Source: Gamarada debralockiae (Eukaryota; Ascomycota; Leotiomycetes; Helotiales; Hyphodiscaceae). From it: a stretch of DNA of 64,000 nt. Below, piece after piece: positions 23,682 to 35,900 of the stretch (positions within the stretch are counted from its first letter, which is position 1; every line of letters starts with the position of its first letter). Position numbers and translations under genes: made by a program. The notes beneath the pieces are model-generated. The model was not told the DNA's origin, did not search any database, and was given only the letters and a program-made list of their open reading frames with translations. The stretch lies in contig NXFV01001674.1 of assembly GCA_002803225.1 (NCBI GenBank), forward strand, positions 37,578 to 101,577. The letters run 5' to 3'.

Positions 23682-24420
23682 GTGGAGATCTGGCGAGTCT
23701 GTGGGTATCCCCGGGTGGCAGGAGAGATGGTTTCGGTTTGATGAGGTTTGGCGATGAGTATGGTGTTCATGGCTTCGGGACATGGTTGAGGGAAGGTGAG
23801 GTTGCTGCTGGCCTATTGCTCTGCGGTGGCCCGAAACGCGAGATCTCCCTCCTGTCCCTGCTTTGAGGCCTGAGTGGAGCTCCGCAAAAGAGAGAAGAAG
23901 CCAAGGACTGATAGTATTCAATTAAGCTATCTAAGGACAAGAATATGTAGGACTCCTCACCTCATCTAATATTAACTCCATAAGTTCCATGATGGGATCA
24001 AGCCTACTAGTGTTGGAAATTCAAGAAGCCCCGGTCCACATCGGTCCGCCTCAGCCGTTAGCCTCCATAAGCGAGCCCCTATCACGAGAACTTTACGGTC
24101 CGGAATATCAAAACGCCCAATCAATGACGAGAGAAGTTGTGGACATTTCCATGTGAAGATTCTGATCCAAAATAAGAACCATGGAAGGAGCAAATATCGT
24201 CTCGAGGCGTCAAGATGCGGCAATCACTAATGAACTCGGACCGTTGTCAAACCCACGAATAACCGATGCGATCAGTTCCGCAATGTCAGTATATATGAGG
24301 ATTGACAAAGATTCACTTCTTGACATCAATCAACGTTAGCGTACTGATACTCTTCCATTTACCCCTTCGCGCATTTCCACGTCCCGATACTTCAACTCAG
24401 AACGAAAACATCAATCCAAA
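23682..24420. other. Intergenic region with a TATA box
   Basis: About 740 bases. A TATATAT at 24290-24296, some 125 bases before the ATG at 24421, is a good core-promoter candidate for the dehydratase. The rest shows no gene. Confidence 0.5.
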
Positions 24421-25474
24421 ATGCTGGATCCCTGGCAAAGAACTCCCTTAGTGGAATCCCTCCCCCTTTCCAGAGCAGCCGGATGGTATGTCCACCCCAC
24501 AACCCCATACCCCCAACCTCACCTAACACGCCCCAAGCAGAATATTCCTCAAACTAGAGAATATGCAGCCCTCCGGCAGCTTCAAAATTCGGGGCATAGG
24601 CAATTTGATGAAGTCAGCTGTCCGACACAACAAAGGCCGACCCCTCCACTTCTACTGCTCGTCCGGCGGAAACGCAGGACTCGCATGCGCGACAGTAGCA
24701 AGAATGATCTCGCACGAAGCAACCATCGCTGTACCTCGCTCGACGTCTCAATTGTTGATTAAGAAGTTGAGGGACTTGGGCGCGGAGGTCCATCAAGTGG
24801 GAGAAAACCTTGCTGCTGCGGATCTGTATTTGAGGAAAGAGCTCATTGGCTGTGATCCGAATGGCTTCTACGTCCCTCCATTTGACCATCCATTAATCTG
24901 GGAAGGCCAGCAAACGCTCTTGGGTGAGGTGGAGTATCAGATGGCTGAAAAGGGTGGATATGATGCGGTTGTCTGCTCGGTAGGAGGAGGAAGCATGTTA
25001 ATCGGGATCCAGCAAACGATTCTGAAACGTATAGCTTTATCCGGGGAGAAGCCACCAATGGTATTAGCAGTCGAGACTCGGGGCGCAGAGAGCTTGAACG
25101 CGAGTCTGTTAGCAGGCCAACACGTAACACTCGACAAAATAACAAGTATAGCGACGAGTTTAGGCGTTTCCAAGGTGGCGGAGCGAGCGTATGAGTTGGC
25201 GCAGGAGAAGAATGTTAGGAGTGTTGTTTTGTCGGATGCTGAGGCTGCGATGGGGTGTGTGAGGTTTGCAGAGGATGAGAAGTTGCTGGTGGAGACGAGT
25301 TGTGGGGTTAGTTTGGCGGCTGTGTATAACGGGACTTTGAGGAAGGCTGTGGGTAAGGGGATGGGAGATGAGGAGTGGTCGAGGATGAAGGTTGTTGTCT
25401 CGGTTTGCGGTGGGAGTGATGTGTCGCTCGAGCGAATCAAGGAATATAGAGAACGGTATGGTGCGGAGGCATGA
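24421..25474 (+). CDS. L-serine/L-threonine dehydratase, PLP-dependent
   Basis: Two exons, 24421-24485 and 24538-25474, give 333 residues. The acceptor is the AAG before CAG; using the CAG would create a stop, and the chosen junction restores the family sequence SRAAGCRIFLKLENMQPSG. The PLP lysine lies in PSGSFKIRG (~residue 39), the phosphate-binding Gly loop is SSGGNAGLA, and a second Gly-rich loop is SVGGGSMLIG. Length and motifs match fungal catabolic serine dehydratase (yeast Cha1 type), which converts L-serine or L-threonine to pyruvate or 2-oxobutyrate plus ammonia. The regulator gene downstream is convergent; a functional link is possible but not shown. Confidence 0.92.
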
Positions 25475-25595
25475 ACGGCTATCATTAGACATAGACATAC
25501 ATGATTAATGGAAGATAAGATAATAACCCCTCAAGCCTTTTTCTCACCAGTTATCAACCGGAAGGGGTAAGTCGAGCTCCAGTGGTTCACAGAGA

Positions 25596-28195
25596 TCACC
25601 CCCCCAATCCGGAGTGATAGGCGCTCAGTGGCGCCCCGAACAAAGTCCAATCATCTAAAATCCATTCTTCAGGAAGATCTGAGAATGCCTCTGGATCAAA
25701 GAGCGTGCTATCTGCACCAGATGGCTGAGCATCCGATTGCGGGAGAGTGTTGCCGGGTACCTCTCTTGAGAACTCGTCATAGGAATTTCCAATGAAGGAT
25801 TGCTCAGAAGGAAGCTGCTGACGTCCAGGACCAGATACTGTAGGACGGTTTGCTTCTGTAGGAGGTTTCTCGATTGCACCGGATGACTCAGCTGCCGCTT
25901 CTGCAGTTGAGATTGAAGCATAGTCGAAGACACTCCACATCAAATGTACATCGTCTGAACTGAGTTGGATGCGCTGAGACTCTATCGATGGCAATATGCC
26001 ATTATAGTCATCCTGAGAGTAGTAAATCGTCGAGCGATTTCGAAGCCTTGTGGCGAGTTCTTCGACGATATGAAGCTGTTGTCATCAGTCTTGTCAGCTA
26101 CAGCCATCTATGTTCCGAGCAAAGAAGGAGAAGAAAACAAACCAGATTTTCAGTGCTCCTCCAGTATTTCGACAACTTCCTCAAGTAACGCATAGCACCC
26201 TTGACACTAAGCTTCGCAGCCGCAGCAACATCAGAATGCTTGCTAACAGTATGTTCGAGCTGGATAGTCGCTGCAATTGCGACGAGATATCCGATAAACG
26301 GATCATACAGCATGAGACCAGCATCTTCCATTTCTTCTATCAGCCTAATCACCCATCTTGAATGAATCAAGGAGCTCTTGTAGGATTTTTGGAGGAAACT
26401 TGGCGGGACCTTCCGATTGCGAATGAGAGGCTGCATCTTGATGAACATTATGAATGGATGATGTCTGTTTATGATTAGCAATCGTGTGCCAAACTGCTGC
26501 GTGTAGTTGAACCTACACAACGCATTGTATTGACATGTATAGAAGCTGAAAGCACAGCCATGCGGTGAAATACGGGCGTGAGCTCGGTTCATCTTGCGCT
26601 CTGCGTGGGAAATGAACTCTGTGGTAGCGATGGGAAGCAAAATCTGGGACGAAAACGTAAGCCGTAAAATGAATTCTCAAGCTTGTATTGTCTTACCTGG
26701 CTCGAAATCTGTGAATTGAGACTCAATATCTGCCAAGTCAGAGTCTGCCTGCCACGGTGGAGCGTTACTCTTCGGAGGACTTCTAAAGACGTATTGGAGA
26801 ACATCGTTCCAAATTGAGAAAACCTTCACATTGATCGCACCAATGCCGATATCTGGATCGACAGATTCGTTCTCCGGTTGATTGCTCAGCCTTGAATCTC
26901 TTGGTTGCTGTGATCTGAGGAACCTCTCATCTGACGTTGGTAGTGGCAATTGGAATTGATTATAGTGTAGTGCTGGCGTTATGGTTCGACTGATACTGAA
27001 TGTGCGATCTAACATGAAAAGTGTCCATACACATCTGCGGTGTTCCTCCGCGAGGTCAGAGGACTTAAGATGCCCGAGAGATTGTGTAATCCGTATACCC
27101 AAAGAGATCTGTGTTTGAGCACGTCGTACTTTACCATCTGCATAAACAATATCAGCGACAGTTCCAGTAATAGAAAGGCAGACAGCTCCCTACCAGCAAA
27201 ATCGACCTGCGCCAAAAGACAAAGACCTTGCAAATACTCTAGATCCGTGGCGCCTTCCCCATACAACCGTAACAGGTTTTGCCAGGACCTTTCTGAGAGA
27301 GATCGAATGGCACTTCTTAAGACAGACTCATTTGACCAGAATGGATGTGAAGAGCAACGAATACTGAGAGCTAGCATCGGATTAAGAATGACTGCACTCA
27401 GAGATTGGATATCGGCAGTTCGAACGAATAGAGCATAGGGTTGGCCATGAAAAGCATTGAAGTAGGTCTCAACTCCGTCCTGAACAATGCCTTGCGGCAC
27501 GGTATCTAACCTAGGGTAAGATCAAATATTAGCGACTTGCTCAGATCAGGTCTAACACTTTTGACAGAGTGAGTACCCAAAACTTCCGAATATATCCTGC
27601 GTCGATGTCTCAGTGACGTATCTCGGAACGCCCGATCTCTCAGATCGAGAACTGCTTAATTGAAATCCCAGAGATTCCTTAGTAACGGCGTGGTTCGGAG
27701 GTTGAGAGTCGCCATTATCAGCTCGCGGAGTGAATGCTCGGCTAGTTGACGCTGCCGGCACTGCTTTTCTGGCTTGCTCATCAGACATGAAAAGGTCGAG
27801 GAGGGCGAGAAACACACTCCACAGTCGCAGCCAGATATTCCAGTCTCTGCTCTATGCTTCCAAAACGACGGGAAAACTTTGCGTGTTAATATAGCTCTTG
27901 GTCACGTGTAAAAGGGCCTTGCCTCCTCTCCATTGGTAATAGAGTTTCTTGCTGTGCGATGGTCTCGATTTCGAGGGGAGTCATAAACACAGACCTGTTC
28001 TAAACGTTTGCATATAGAACAGACTGGTTTCTCTCCCCCGCATCGTGATTTCTTGCGCCTGCTTCTAATCAGCCGAATTGTCCAGGTAAAATAAGGCTTT
28101 CGGAAGCTGATTTACCTGCAGTTTACGCAAGCCTGGCGAATTCGCTTGATTGGGCTCGAGCGCCGACCCTCAGGTAAATCTGGAGGATCATTCAT
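25596..28195 (-). CDS. Zn2Cys6 transcription factor with fungal-specific regulatory domain, nine exons
   Basis: Predicted exons: 28195-28116, 28064-27906, 27856-27816, 27772-27577, 27510-27194, 27137-26697, 26643-26517, 26464-26143 and 26075-25596; phases close to 720 residues. The zinc cluster is split by intron 1: RQACVNCR then SRRKKSRCGGEKPVCSICKR and CVY, giving all six cysteines. A short linker coiled coil IEQRLEYLAATVE follows. The fungal_trans (PF04082-like) region includes GIRITQSLGHLKSS and CVWTLFMLDRTFS, then QLLYMSIQCVVHHPFIMF across a GTAGGT intron, and LYDPFIGYLVAIAATIQLEH. The C-terminus is acidic and Pro/Ser-rich (a likely activation domain). It is intact as read. Target genes are unknown; the nearest candidates are the divergent hydrolase and the convergent dehydratase. 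Confidence 0.85.
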
Positions 28196-28622
28196 ATTTT
28201 ACTAAATAAACGTTGAACAGTGGTGAACAATGAAGTTGGCTGGATTGGAATGAGCCGGGAAGAAGCGGCCTGAGAGAATGGCGAAATGATTGGTGCTCAA
28301 GCGAGCCAGCGGCCTTAGTAATCTGAGATAAAGAGTAAAACATGCCTCTTATCGGTACCTTGTAATTTCCGTGTGGATGCATCTTGGTCTTTGCAAGTTC
28401 GAAGCTCATCAGTGAACTTTTCAAGGAGGCCCAAAAGAGGAGTAAAAGAGCAGGTTCCAGATCACGTGATAATCTTCACCAGAGATGGTGATGTCATTCT
28501 CGAAATTTCTACCTTGGTTTGTTCCCAGGGGCGAATTCGGTTCTTCTACTTGGCCGCTCAACCTCAACGCGGATTTTGTCTTCATATCTTCTTTTCGTCT
28601 GTTCTCTCAGATCTCAACCCTC
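28196..28622. promoter_or_regulatory. Shared divergent promoter of regulator and hydrolase
   Basis: A 427-base gap separates the start codons of the Zn2Cys6 regulator (-) and the alpha/beta hydrolase (+). At 28255-28268 it holds CCG-N8-CGG, an everted pair of the triplets such regulators bind, plus a GATAA near 28326. Binding is inference. Confidence 0.4.
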
Positions 28623-29747
28623 ATGTCTCAATTCCTGACGCAACCATTTGGTGTAACGTGGCGCAAAGCACTCCTCAGTGCACCCCGTCTTATTCCAGAT
28701 ACGGTGCTTCGCTTCACATCCCCTGAGGGTCCTCATCCGATCGTAATCAACATACCATCTCGAGGCTCTTATCTCATCCCGCTTTACGTTTTCATCCCTC
28801 CATCACACAAAAGCGTCTCTCCACCTAAGCTTCCAATCCTCGTTGACTTCCACGGCGGAGGGTTCATCTTCGGTTCTTGTAAGGAACAAGCTCCCTTCTG
28901 CGCCAAAATTTCAAGAGAGTTGAATGCCATAAGTATAAGCATCGACTACCGCATGGGACCAGCTGCCAAATTCCCAGCCGCGATCGAAGACGCTGAGGAT
29001 GTCGTCAATGCCATTGTTGACCCATCGAAGCCTGGATACAAAGAATTACGAGAAGGAATCAATCAGTTTCTGCGGAAATCCTCTCGACCTGAAGTCGAGC
29101 TCGATGGATCTTGTATCGCTGTCTCAGGATTCAGCAGCGGTGGAAATTTGGCATTGAATCTCGGCCTCTCGATCAAAGCCTCCGCGGATGTTGAAAATGA
29201 TTGGCCAAGTGTATTTCCAAGCACGTTTGAGAGAGATATACCACTTCTACTGTTCTTTCCGTCGCTGGATTGTCGACAATTGCCTTTTGAGCGACCCCTC
29301 CCGCCGGGGATGGAAGAGAAGAAAGGGTTTCTGAAATCTCTTCAGCTTGAGGCTGAGGTGATGCCAACTTACCTTCCACGAGACCAGGCAGGTCATCCAA
29401 GGGCTTCTCCAGGACTGGCAAACATACGAGATGGTCTTCATGAGAAGGCGAAAATGTTACTTGTCCTTCCTGAACTTGACACTTTGGCGGCTCAAAGTGA
29501 TGTCTGGATTGAAAAGGTAGGGGACGAAGGGAGATCAGCCGATTTGACTGTCGAAAAAGTGAACGGTGTTGTCCAGTAAGTTATGAGGGAGTGTGTATCT
29601 TAATGGAGTGACTTGCTGACTTCCATTTTCCGCAGTGGATGGACACAATTCCCCGACTCGTGGCTCTCAGAAGATCATCGTACATTAAAGGAAGAAATTT
29701 TCAACAAAGCCAAGGATTTCATCGCAAATGCTTGGAGCTCTCAGTGA
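28623..29747 (+). CDS. Alpha/beta hydrolase, hormone-sensitive-lipase type
   Basis: Exons 28623-29575 and 29636-29747 close in frame to 354 residues. The HSL-type oxyanion motif HGGGFIFG lies at ~77, the nucleophile elbow GFSSGG puts Ser near 172, an acid is likely in LPELDTLAAQ (~285), and the catalytic His falls just after the intron in HGWTQFP (~318). All triad parts are present, so it should be an active carboxylesterase or lipase-like enzyme acting on an acyl ester. No signal peptide follows the chosen ATG (MSQFLTQPFG); an in-frame ATG at 28485 would add 46 residues of hydrophobic but poorly conserved sequence. Divergent from a Zn2Cys6 regulator, which suggests inducible expression. Confidence 0.87.
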
Positions 29748-30279
29748 GGGAACGGGTTCCCCCCCAAATGTTTCGGCTTTTCGTCGATGGGCGCGAAAAG
29801 TCGTCGAGGGCACGGCAAGGTGGCCCTTTCCGAACATAATTCGTGGCCGAAAACGAAATCACATTCACAATATGCTACCAACTCCTGTCTCAAAAGAGAT
29901 ACAAAATGTTGGTTAGATGCTGGTGGCTCTGGGCAGTCATCGCCAAGGTCTTCGCAACAGGCACTCGCCACTCGTGTTGTACGGCGCGTGAAGATGACAG
30001 ATCTCATTCGAACATCTTCAAATAATAGACAATTTCTGTTCGGACAAGAGAATAATGTTCTGCAATCGCAATTACGGCGAAGCTGTTTTGAGATAGAAAG
30101 ATCTGAATTTTTCTTGTACTTTGCTTTTTCATGGCTACTTTGAATCTGGTATCAGCATCCCCGGAGTCTCCGATCAGTCACCAAACATTCCTGTATGAGC
30201 CACAAAATACATTCCTAGCGCCAGAACTCAATACTCTATCCCGTCTCAATATCGATTTCTAAAATAAAGAGCATGCGGC
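29748..30279. other. Intergenic region
   Basis: It lies between the hydrolase stop and the first readable part of the LRR pseudogene. An ATG at 30130 opens a 39-codon frame that might be the old N-terminus of that gene, but the similarity is too weak to include it. Confidence 0.35.
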
Positions 30280-31854
30280 AGCGAGCAATGCTCTACTGGA
30301 AGTCCTCCTCAACCCCAGATCGCCGACAAACATCGTGCACGAGATCAGTTTTAACGGGCTATCCATCCCTAGGGAACTGGACTCTACTTGCGGGGGTATT
30401 TGAGCGATTGTCAGGACTTCGGGATGTCTATTGGGAAGGCGAAAAGGCCATACCGAAGCGAATCCTTACCGCTTTGGAAGAGAAGGATCCATCCTGTGAT
30501 CTGCACTATACGCTATCGTTTTGGAACTGGGACCCTTAAGATGAAGAAGTCCTACGGTTCAAGCTGTGAACGAGGAGCAGCATCATGAGATTCGAGCACA
30601 TGCCCGTGAATCAATTATCGGGTCGAAGTCTTTGCATTTTCTGAAGGCTGCAATTCAATACGGAGGCTCACATAGCTTAGAGGATCTCGACCTGGTGTTT
30701 CGCACACTTTCAAGTTGTCCAAACCTGAAAGAACTGGATCTCTCAATCAACTGGGAGGGCTGCGAGGTCAGCAGTGCGACATCATACGCATTCGACTTCA
30801 TGTCTCATCCCGACGCTAAATTTCCTCGACTCGAGAGCTCAACACTCTACGGATACCGACTCGAGCAATCGGATGGCGGTACCGACTGGTAGTATGAAGA
30901 AGAAGGACCGTGGAAGGAAAGGTTACGCTGGCCGTGGAGCGTCTTGCCCGAGTCATTCGTTGACTGGGTTGGGGAATATCCGATTAAGTATTCGTACGGA
31001 GGCGTCAGACGATGGAAGTGGCCCGAACGAAGGGAGAGTGATGAGAGAACGAGCTTGGATTGTTGGTTGGAAGTCATGGATTGGTCGAAACTTCATACCC
31101 TGAATCTCAAATGGCCAAATGTTGCCAACTCAACGCTGGCAAAGTTGAGCGGAGGAAGTATCCCGAATCTGAAGAATCTTACACTTACTGGTGGGGATTC
31201 GGATAGCCTGCCTGCCGTTCTTGGCTTCCTCGCCAACGCGAGTCTCCCACCCAAGTCGATGTCTCTCCAAAATATGGAGTTTCAATCTCTGGAGCCGCTC
31301 GTTGATGTTATTTCTGAGCATCAATCGAAGGAGTTGAGAAGTCTGTCAATACACCAAAGTGAGAACGATTGGTTATACCATGACAGCTCCCTGATCTCAC
31401 TCAACGGCACAGAATTTCCCATGCTTCTCAAAGCACTCATCAAGCTCCAACACCTCAAACTAGACGTGGATCGAACAGAGACATGGAACTACTCGATCTA
31501 CGATATCCTCGCATCCTCTCCACACCTACAAAAATTTCCACCACTTTCCGTCCCTAGATCTGAATCTTGGGACGGAGCATTGGACTTTGAATATCGGAAT
31601 CGTGAAGATGCGATGATGAGATTGATCCAATCGTGAATCAGACTTCTGATCAAAACTTGTTCAAATATTTGAGAGAAGAGAAGGCTGGGAAGCCACTGGG
31701 AAGTTTGGAGATTTCGGTGGGGAATGGAGAGCAGAGGTTTGATCCCGGAGGTATGCTGGGGAGATTGAGGAAAAGGGTTGCTAGGTATACTTGTGAAGTC
31801 GAATATGGGAAGGAGATTTGTCAGGGGAAGCAGACGCGCAATGTTGGGTACTAA
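30280..31854 (+). pseudogene. Decayed leucine-rich-repeat (F-box/LRR-like) gene
   Basis: Coherent LRR text is spread over three frames: LLEVLLNPRSPTNIVHEISF (~30290), then LLAGVFERLSGLRDVYWEG (~30390), then LEDLDLVFRTLSSCPNLKEL (~30680), LHTLNLKWPNVANS, PNLKNLTLTG and LIKLQHLKLDVD, and finally SLEISVGNGEQRFDPGGMLG to a stop at 31854. Breaks include a frame change near 30375, a TAA near 30538 and a further shift near 30560, a TAG at 30890-30892 between SDGGTDW and YEEEGPWKER, and a frame change near 31630. A recognisable F-box is not seen, perhaps because the 5' end is lost. Fungal proteins of this shape are usually orphan F-box adaptors; no product is expected here. Confidence 0.72.
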
Positions 31855-32905
31855 TACGAGTTGATTACCCTGTATGAAGAAGATAGTTATACCTGTGCTG
31901 CATTCATTGGAGGATAACAACGTTGACTCATTTTAAGGATGCCTTGTAGCCTTTATCTCGAGCGGCAGCCTTCTGATCAGTAGAGAACACGAGGGTATTG
32001 ATGATAATGTGGCTGGCCCAAGCTTCCTTGATCGCTTGAAAATAGGCGAATGATGTCCAGCATTCTCATCAATACGGTGCCACAAAATGAGGAGGTGCAT
32101 CAGCGTTTGGCCCCTCAACGTCGGGTTCAGGGGTGTAACGGCCAGACTATCCATGCACATACTGTGAAAAACGCGGCAGGATATCCACGAGCCTTTCTCC
32201 CAGCAATCGCCTGGCCTTGTAAACTTTACCGGCTGCATTCCAGGGATTATGATTGAGCAATAAGAGCCTTATTAATCCGTACCAAGGTTTTGATTGATTT
32301 GTCCCCTCCCAACAGCTCTGTGCTCACTCTTCAACGTCGCCGTCGACGAGGTCACGGCGTGTTTCTTCTTTTAACTGTATTGACGCCGGCGACTTTACTC
32401 AAACTGCTACCCGAAAAGCTTCTATCCTGCCTGTGGAACCAACGTTCTAGACCTCGAACTCCTGGATTGAACGGCCTGTTTTCCTCCCTCAAACGACGTC
32501 ACTCCCAATCCAATAACTGGTACCCATACGCGATTGCTATACTGTCTAGCAAGTCAATTTGATCCCTTTGTTCGACCTATGGACATCCACAATTGAGATC
32601 ACCAGCCCAATCTACTTCTACTTTGGCCACCTTATCTCATCGCCCCCCCCCACAAAACTACCACGAGAGTATTTTGGCTCGAAGCATGCTGATCCGTTAC
32701 CTCCGCGCGCGTGTCGGCAGAGTCGGAATATTTATTTTACCATCCGCTAGGAGACAGACTGTGCTTTTATAAAGGAACGGAAGAAAAGGCGAATGGCATC
32801 ATTGCTGACTGTCGCAATCATTTAGGAGGCGCTGGAGTCCTTTGTCAACCTGTCACTGCAAATCGGCAAAACGCTGCGAATGGCGTTCAGTGATTGAGAA
32901 CAGTT
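31855..32905. other. Intergenic region and probable 5' leader of the giant lipid-transfer gene
   Basis: About 1.05 kb. The right part is C/T-rich and includes a C9 run near 32643-32651, as is common in fungal leaders. No gene is recognised; open frames on both strands look random. Confidence 0.45.
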
Positions 32906-35900
32906 ATGGCGCTCCTAAACCCGACCTTCATATTTGGGGTCGTGGTCCTCCTCTACCTCTCGTCGTTCATCCTCTTCGCAATCCTCCGAATTGTTACCGG
33001 CATATCCATCCAGCGCATTGGGTACTTCTCGTTGAGAAGACTCGCATACACCCCCAAAGATGGCATAAAGATAGAGATAAGGGGTTTGGGCCTGAACTTA
33101 CATCGACCTACGTTTGCGCAGCCAACATGGCTCAGCGTGGTGCTCACGGAATTGGCAATAACGGTGGATCTGAAGGCTACGGATAAGGCTGAGGATACAG
33201 AAGATGAGGGCAGTGGTGCTGTGGAGGATGCAGATGGACCGAACTGCGAATTCGAGCCAAAGAGAAAACCGCCATCACGAAGGACTACCGGTAATTTTGC
33301 GCCGCAGCGAAGCAAAAGCTGGGAGCGGCTCATGAGCGTCAAGGAGCGCATTAAGCGCATGCATCGAAATATAAATTGGATACGGATGGTGGATGTGGTC
33401 GCGGTGAACTCATCCTTGACTGTGGTGGATGTTGGACAGATACAGGTTGGAAGCTTTACAATGGCTGTGGATACTCGGCGCAAGATGGTCGATCGAGCGA
33501 GGATGTTCTCCCATGTCAAAACCGCCAAGAAGGACCAACGACCTGCGGAATGGATGCTCACGATTCGCAGCGTTCTTTTTACACCGGAAGGCAAGGATTC
33601 ACTGGAGGTGCTGGATCACGCAACACTCAACATCCATGGACTACTTTACAAGGAGCTTGATGGTCTTCGAGATGCCGCTATTGCACTGAAGTTGGGGCGA
33701 GTGCATATACCATACGACGATATAAAGACATGCATCAACAGGTATAAGGGTTGCCGGAAGCTCTACGCAAGGAGGAAATCAGAATCAGATGTGCAGGAGA
33801 TTTCTGTGACAGATCTCATAGAGGAGCTCGATCGACCCGGCAGCCGAGAGGAGAAACTGGTCCAGACTGTTTCGGACTCGAAAGAATTTGTGAGCTCTAT
33901 CCTCCGAGGGATCAAGGAAGTGCAATTCGCTGTCAGCTATGTTGGGTTTACCAAGAGGGTAAATTCTGTTCAACCTCGTGGCACTCCCATATACGTCAAT
34001 GCGTCTATGAAAGAAGTTGGCGTTGACCTGCATCGACTTGATCAGAAATCGCCTGCACATCGGATGTACTTCTCGTCGAAAGACATAGCCCATCAAGCTC
34101 TCGTTGCTGCGCTTTCCATTGCAGTTGGAGTCGATGACGGCCAGGGAAAGTCAGACAGACTGATTTATATTCCCATGGCCACTACGACTGTTCGAACGAC
34201 TCTACCCTCGAAGACTGTCGAGTTCGCCGGAGATAATAGTGCTGATGAACGGAATGCAAATATTCTTTTCGCCAATGTTGTTATAACATCACCATCCGTG
34301 GATCTTGATCCCAAGCATTTGCCTCTTTGCCTGGCTTTGTTGCAACCGAAGCCGAAGACCAATGATAGGAGGACTCAACAGCACGTCTTGATATCACGGC
34401 TTTTACCCAAGGCCAATGTCAAATTTTCCATGCACGAGCCCGTTGTACGGATTGCTCTGCCACCCGTTGAACAGACAGCTCAAGAAGATGACTTCGATCT
34501 GATTATATCTTCTATATCTTCCATCTCTCTGGATATCGAATCCTCACATTCTGCCGTCGGAGAACTCCACTATAGTCTCGGATCTACCCTACGACTGCAA
34601 TCCCATGATCTCTACTATCAAACATCATCTGGCTGTCGCTATAATTTGCTAGAAACCGAATCCCTTGAACTCAAAGTGCAGCTTAGCGCCAATCCCGAGG
34701 TCTACGTCGTCGCCACAGGGAACCTTCAGACGTTCTCTATTCATATGGTTCGCCCTGAGATTAGTGATGGTGTTCGTCAGATTGTCCGCCAACTGCGAAT
34801 CAATGTCGAGCCAGAGAAGAAGGCACGTCCTAAAACTGCCCGGGATCCGAACTTCATCAGAGCGATGCCTCCTTGGCTTTTACATTTGCAACTTCAGGGT
34901 TCGGACTTCGGCGCAGAAGTTGCCGGCGTTGACGAGGACATCTCGGACGATACACGAGGTGTTGCTCTCCAGCTTGAATCCTGGACAGCCGAGTACCGGG
35001 CGCAAAGAGTCGATGATATCGATAGGCAACCCTCGCGCCGTCGGACAGGAAGCCGCTCTCTAACACCAGATCCGGAAGTATTTTTAAAAGCGCCACACTC
35101 ACCCCGAAAGAAGCATCAGCAACATCCAACCGATGGGAGACGTTTGGCAGTTCATGTTCGCGGACTTGAGGCATTCGTTGTTGAATCTGCAGAGAAATGG
35201 GAGGCGGAACCATTTGTTGCTATACCACGATTCGAGACTGCCTTGTCGACCTCAAGTGATAACCAGGGCCCGGTTTTCCATGTGAACACATCGGTCAAGT
35301 CAATTCTTGTTCAGTATTCGTTGTATCGTCACTACGCGTGTGGCGTTGTGACAACAGTTCTCCGAAAGGCCTTTGTTCGTACAAAAGCCGACGAAGAAGA
35401 GGCGGAACAAGCCCGCGCTGTCATGAAGACCTTTGGTGACGCTGACCTCCTGTCGCCAGTGAGATCTCCCGACGACTTCTATACCCGGGACGCACCAGAT
35501 TATCCGTTCGGGTTGAAGGAAATAGTCACCATAGATTTCCGCTCGGCACTGGTCCAAGTCAAAGCAAGTATGCCAGCCGATCCATCGATGATGATCCAAA
35601 TATATGGCCTAGAAGGTGGACGACACAGATGGTCTCCTCCATTTCTTCATGCTAAGCTTGCCCGCCTCTATGCAGATGCTCCTAAGATGAAACGGGTGTG
35701 GGCGAGGATCGTGAGTGTCAAGGCTTTACGAGTTGATCTCCGAGAGATTACGCGAAAGCTCAGCACAGGAGAGCTCCTTGACGAGAAATTGATCGATGTC
35801 AACACGGAAGCCATACGACTCGCTGTTCCTCATCAACTTGTTCTACACAAAGTATTCGACAACTTCATCAACACTCTGAAATCTGTCCAACAGCTCCACC

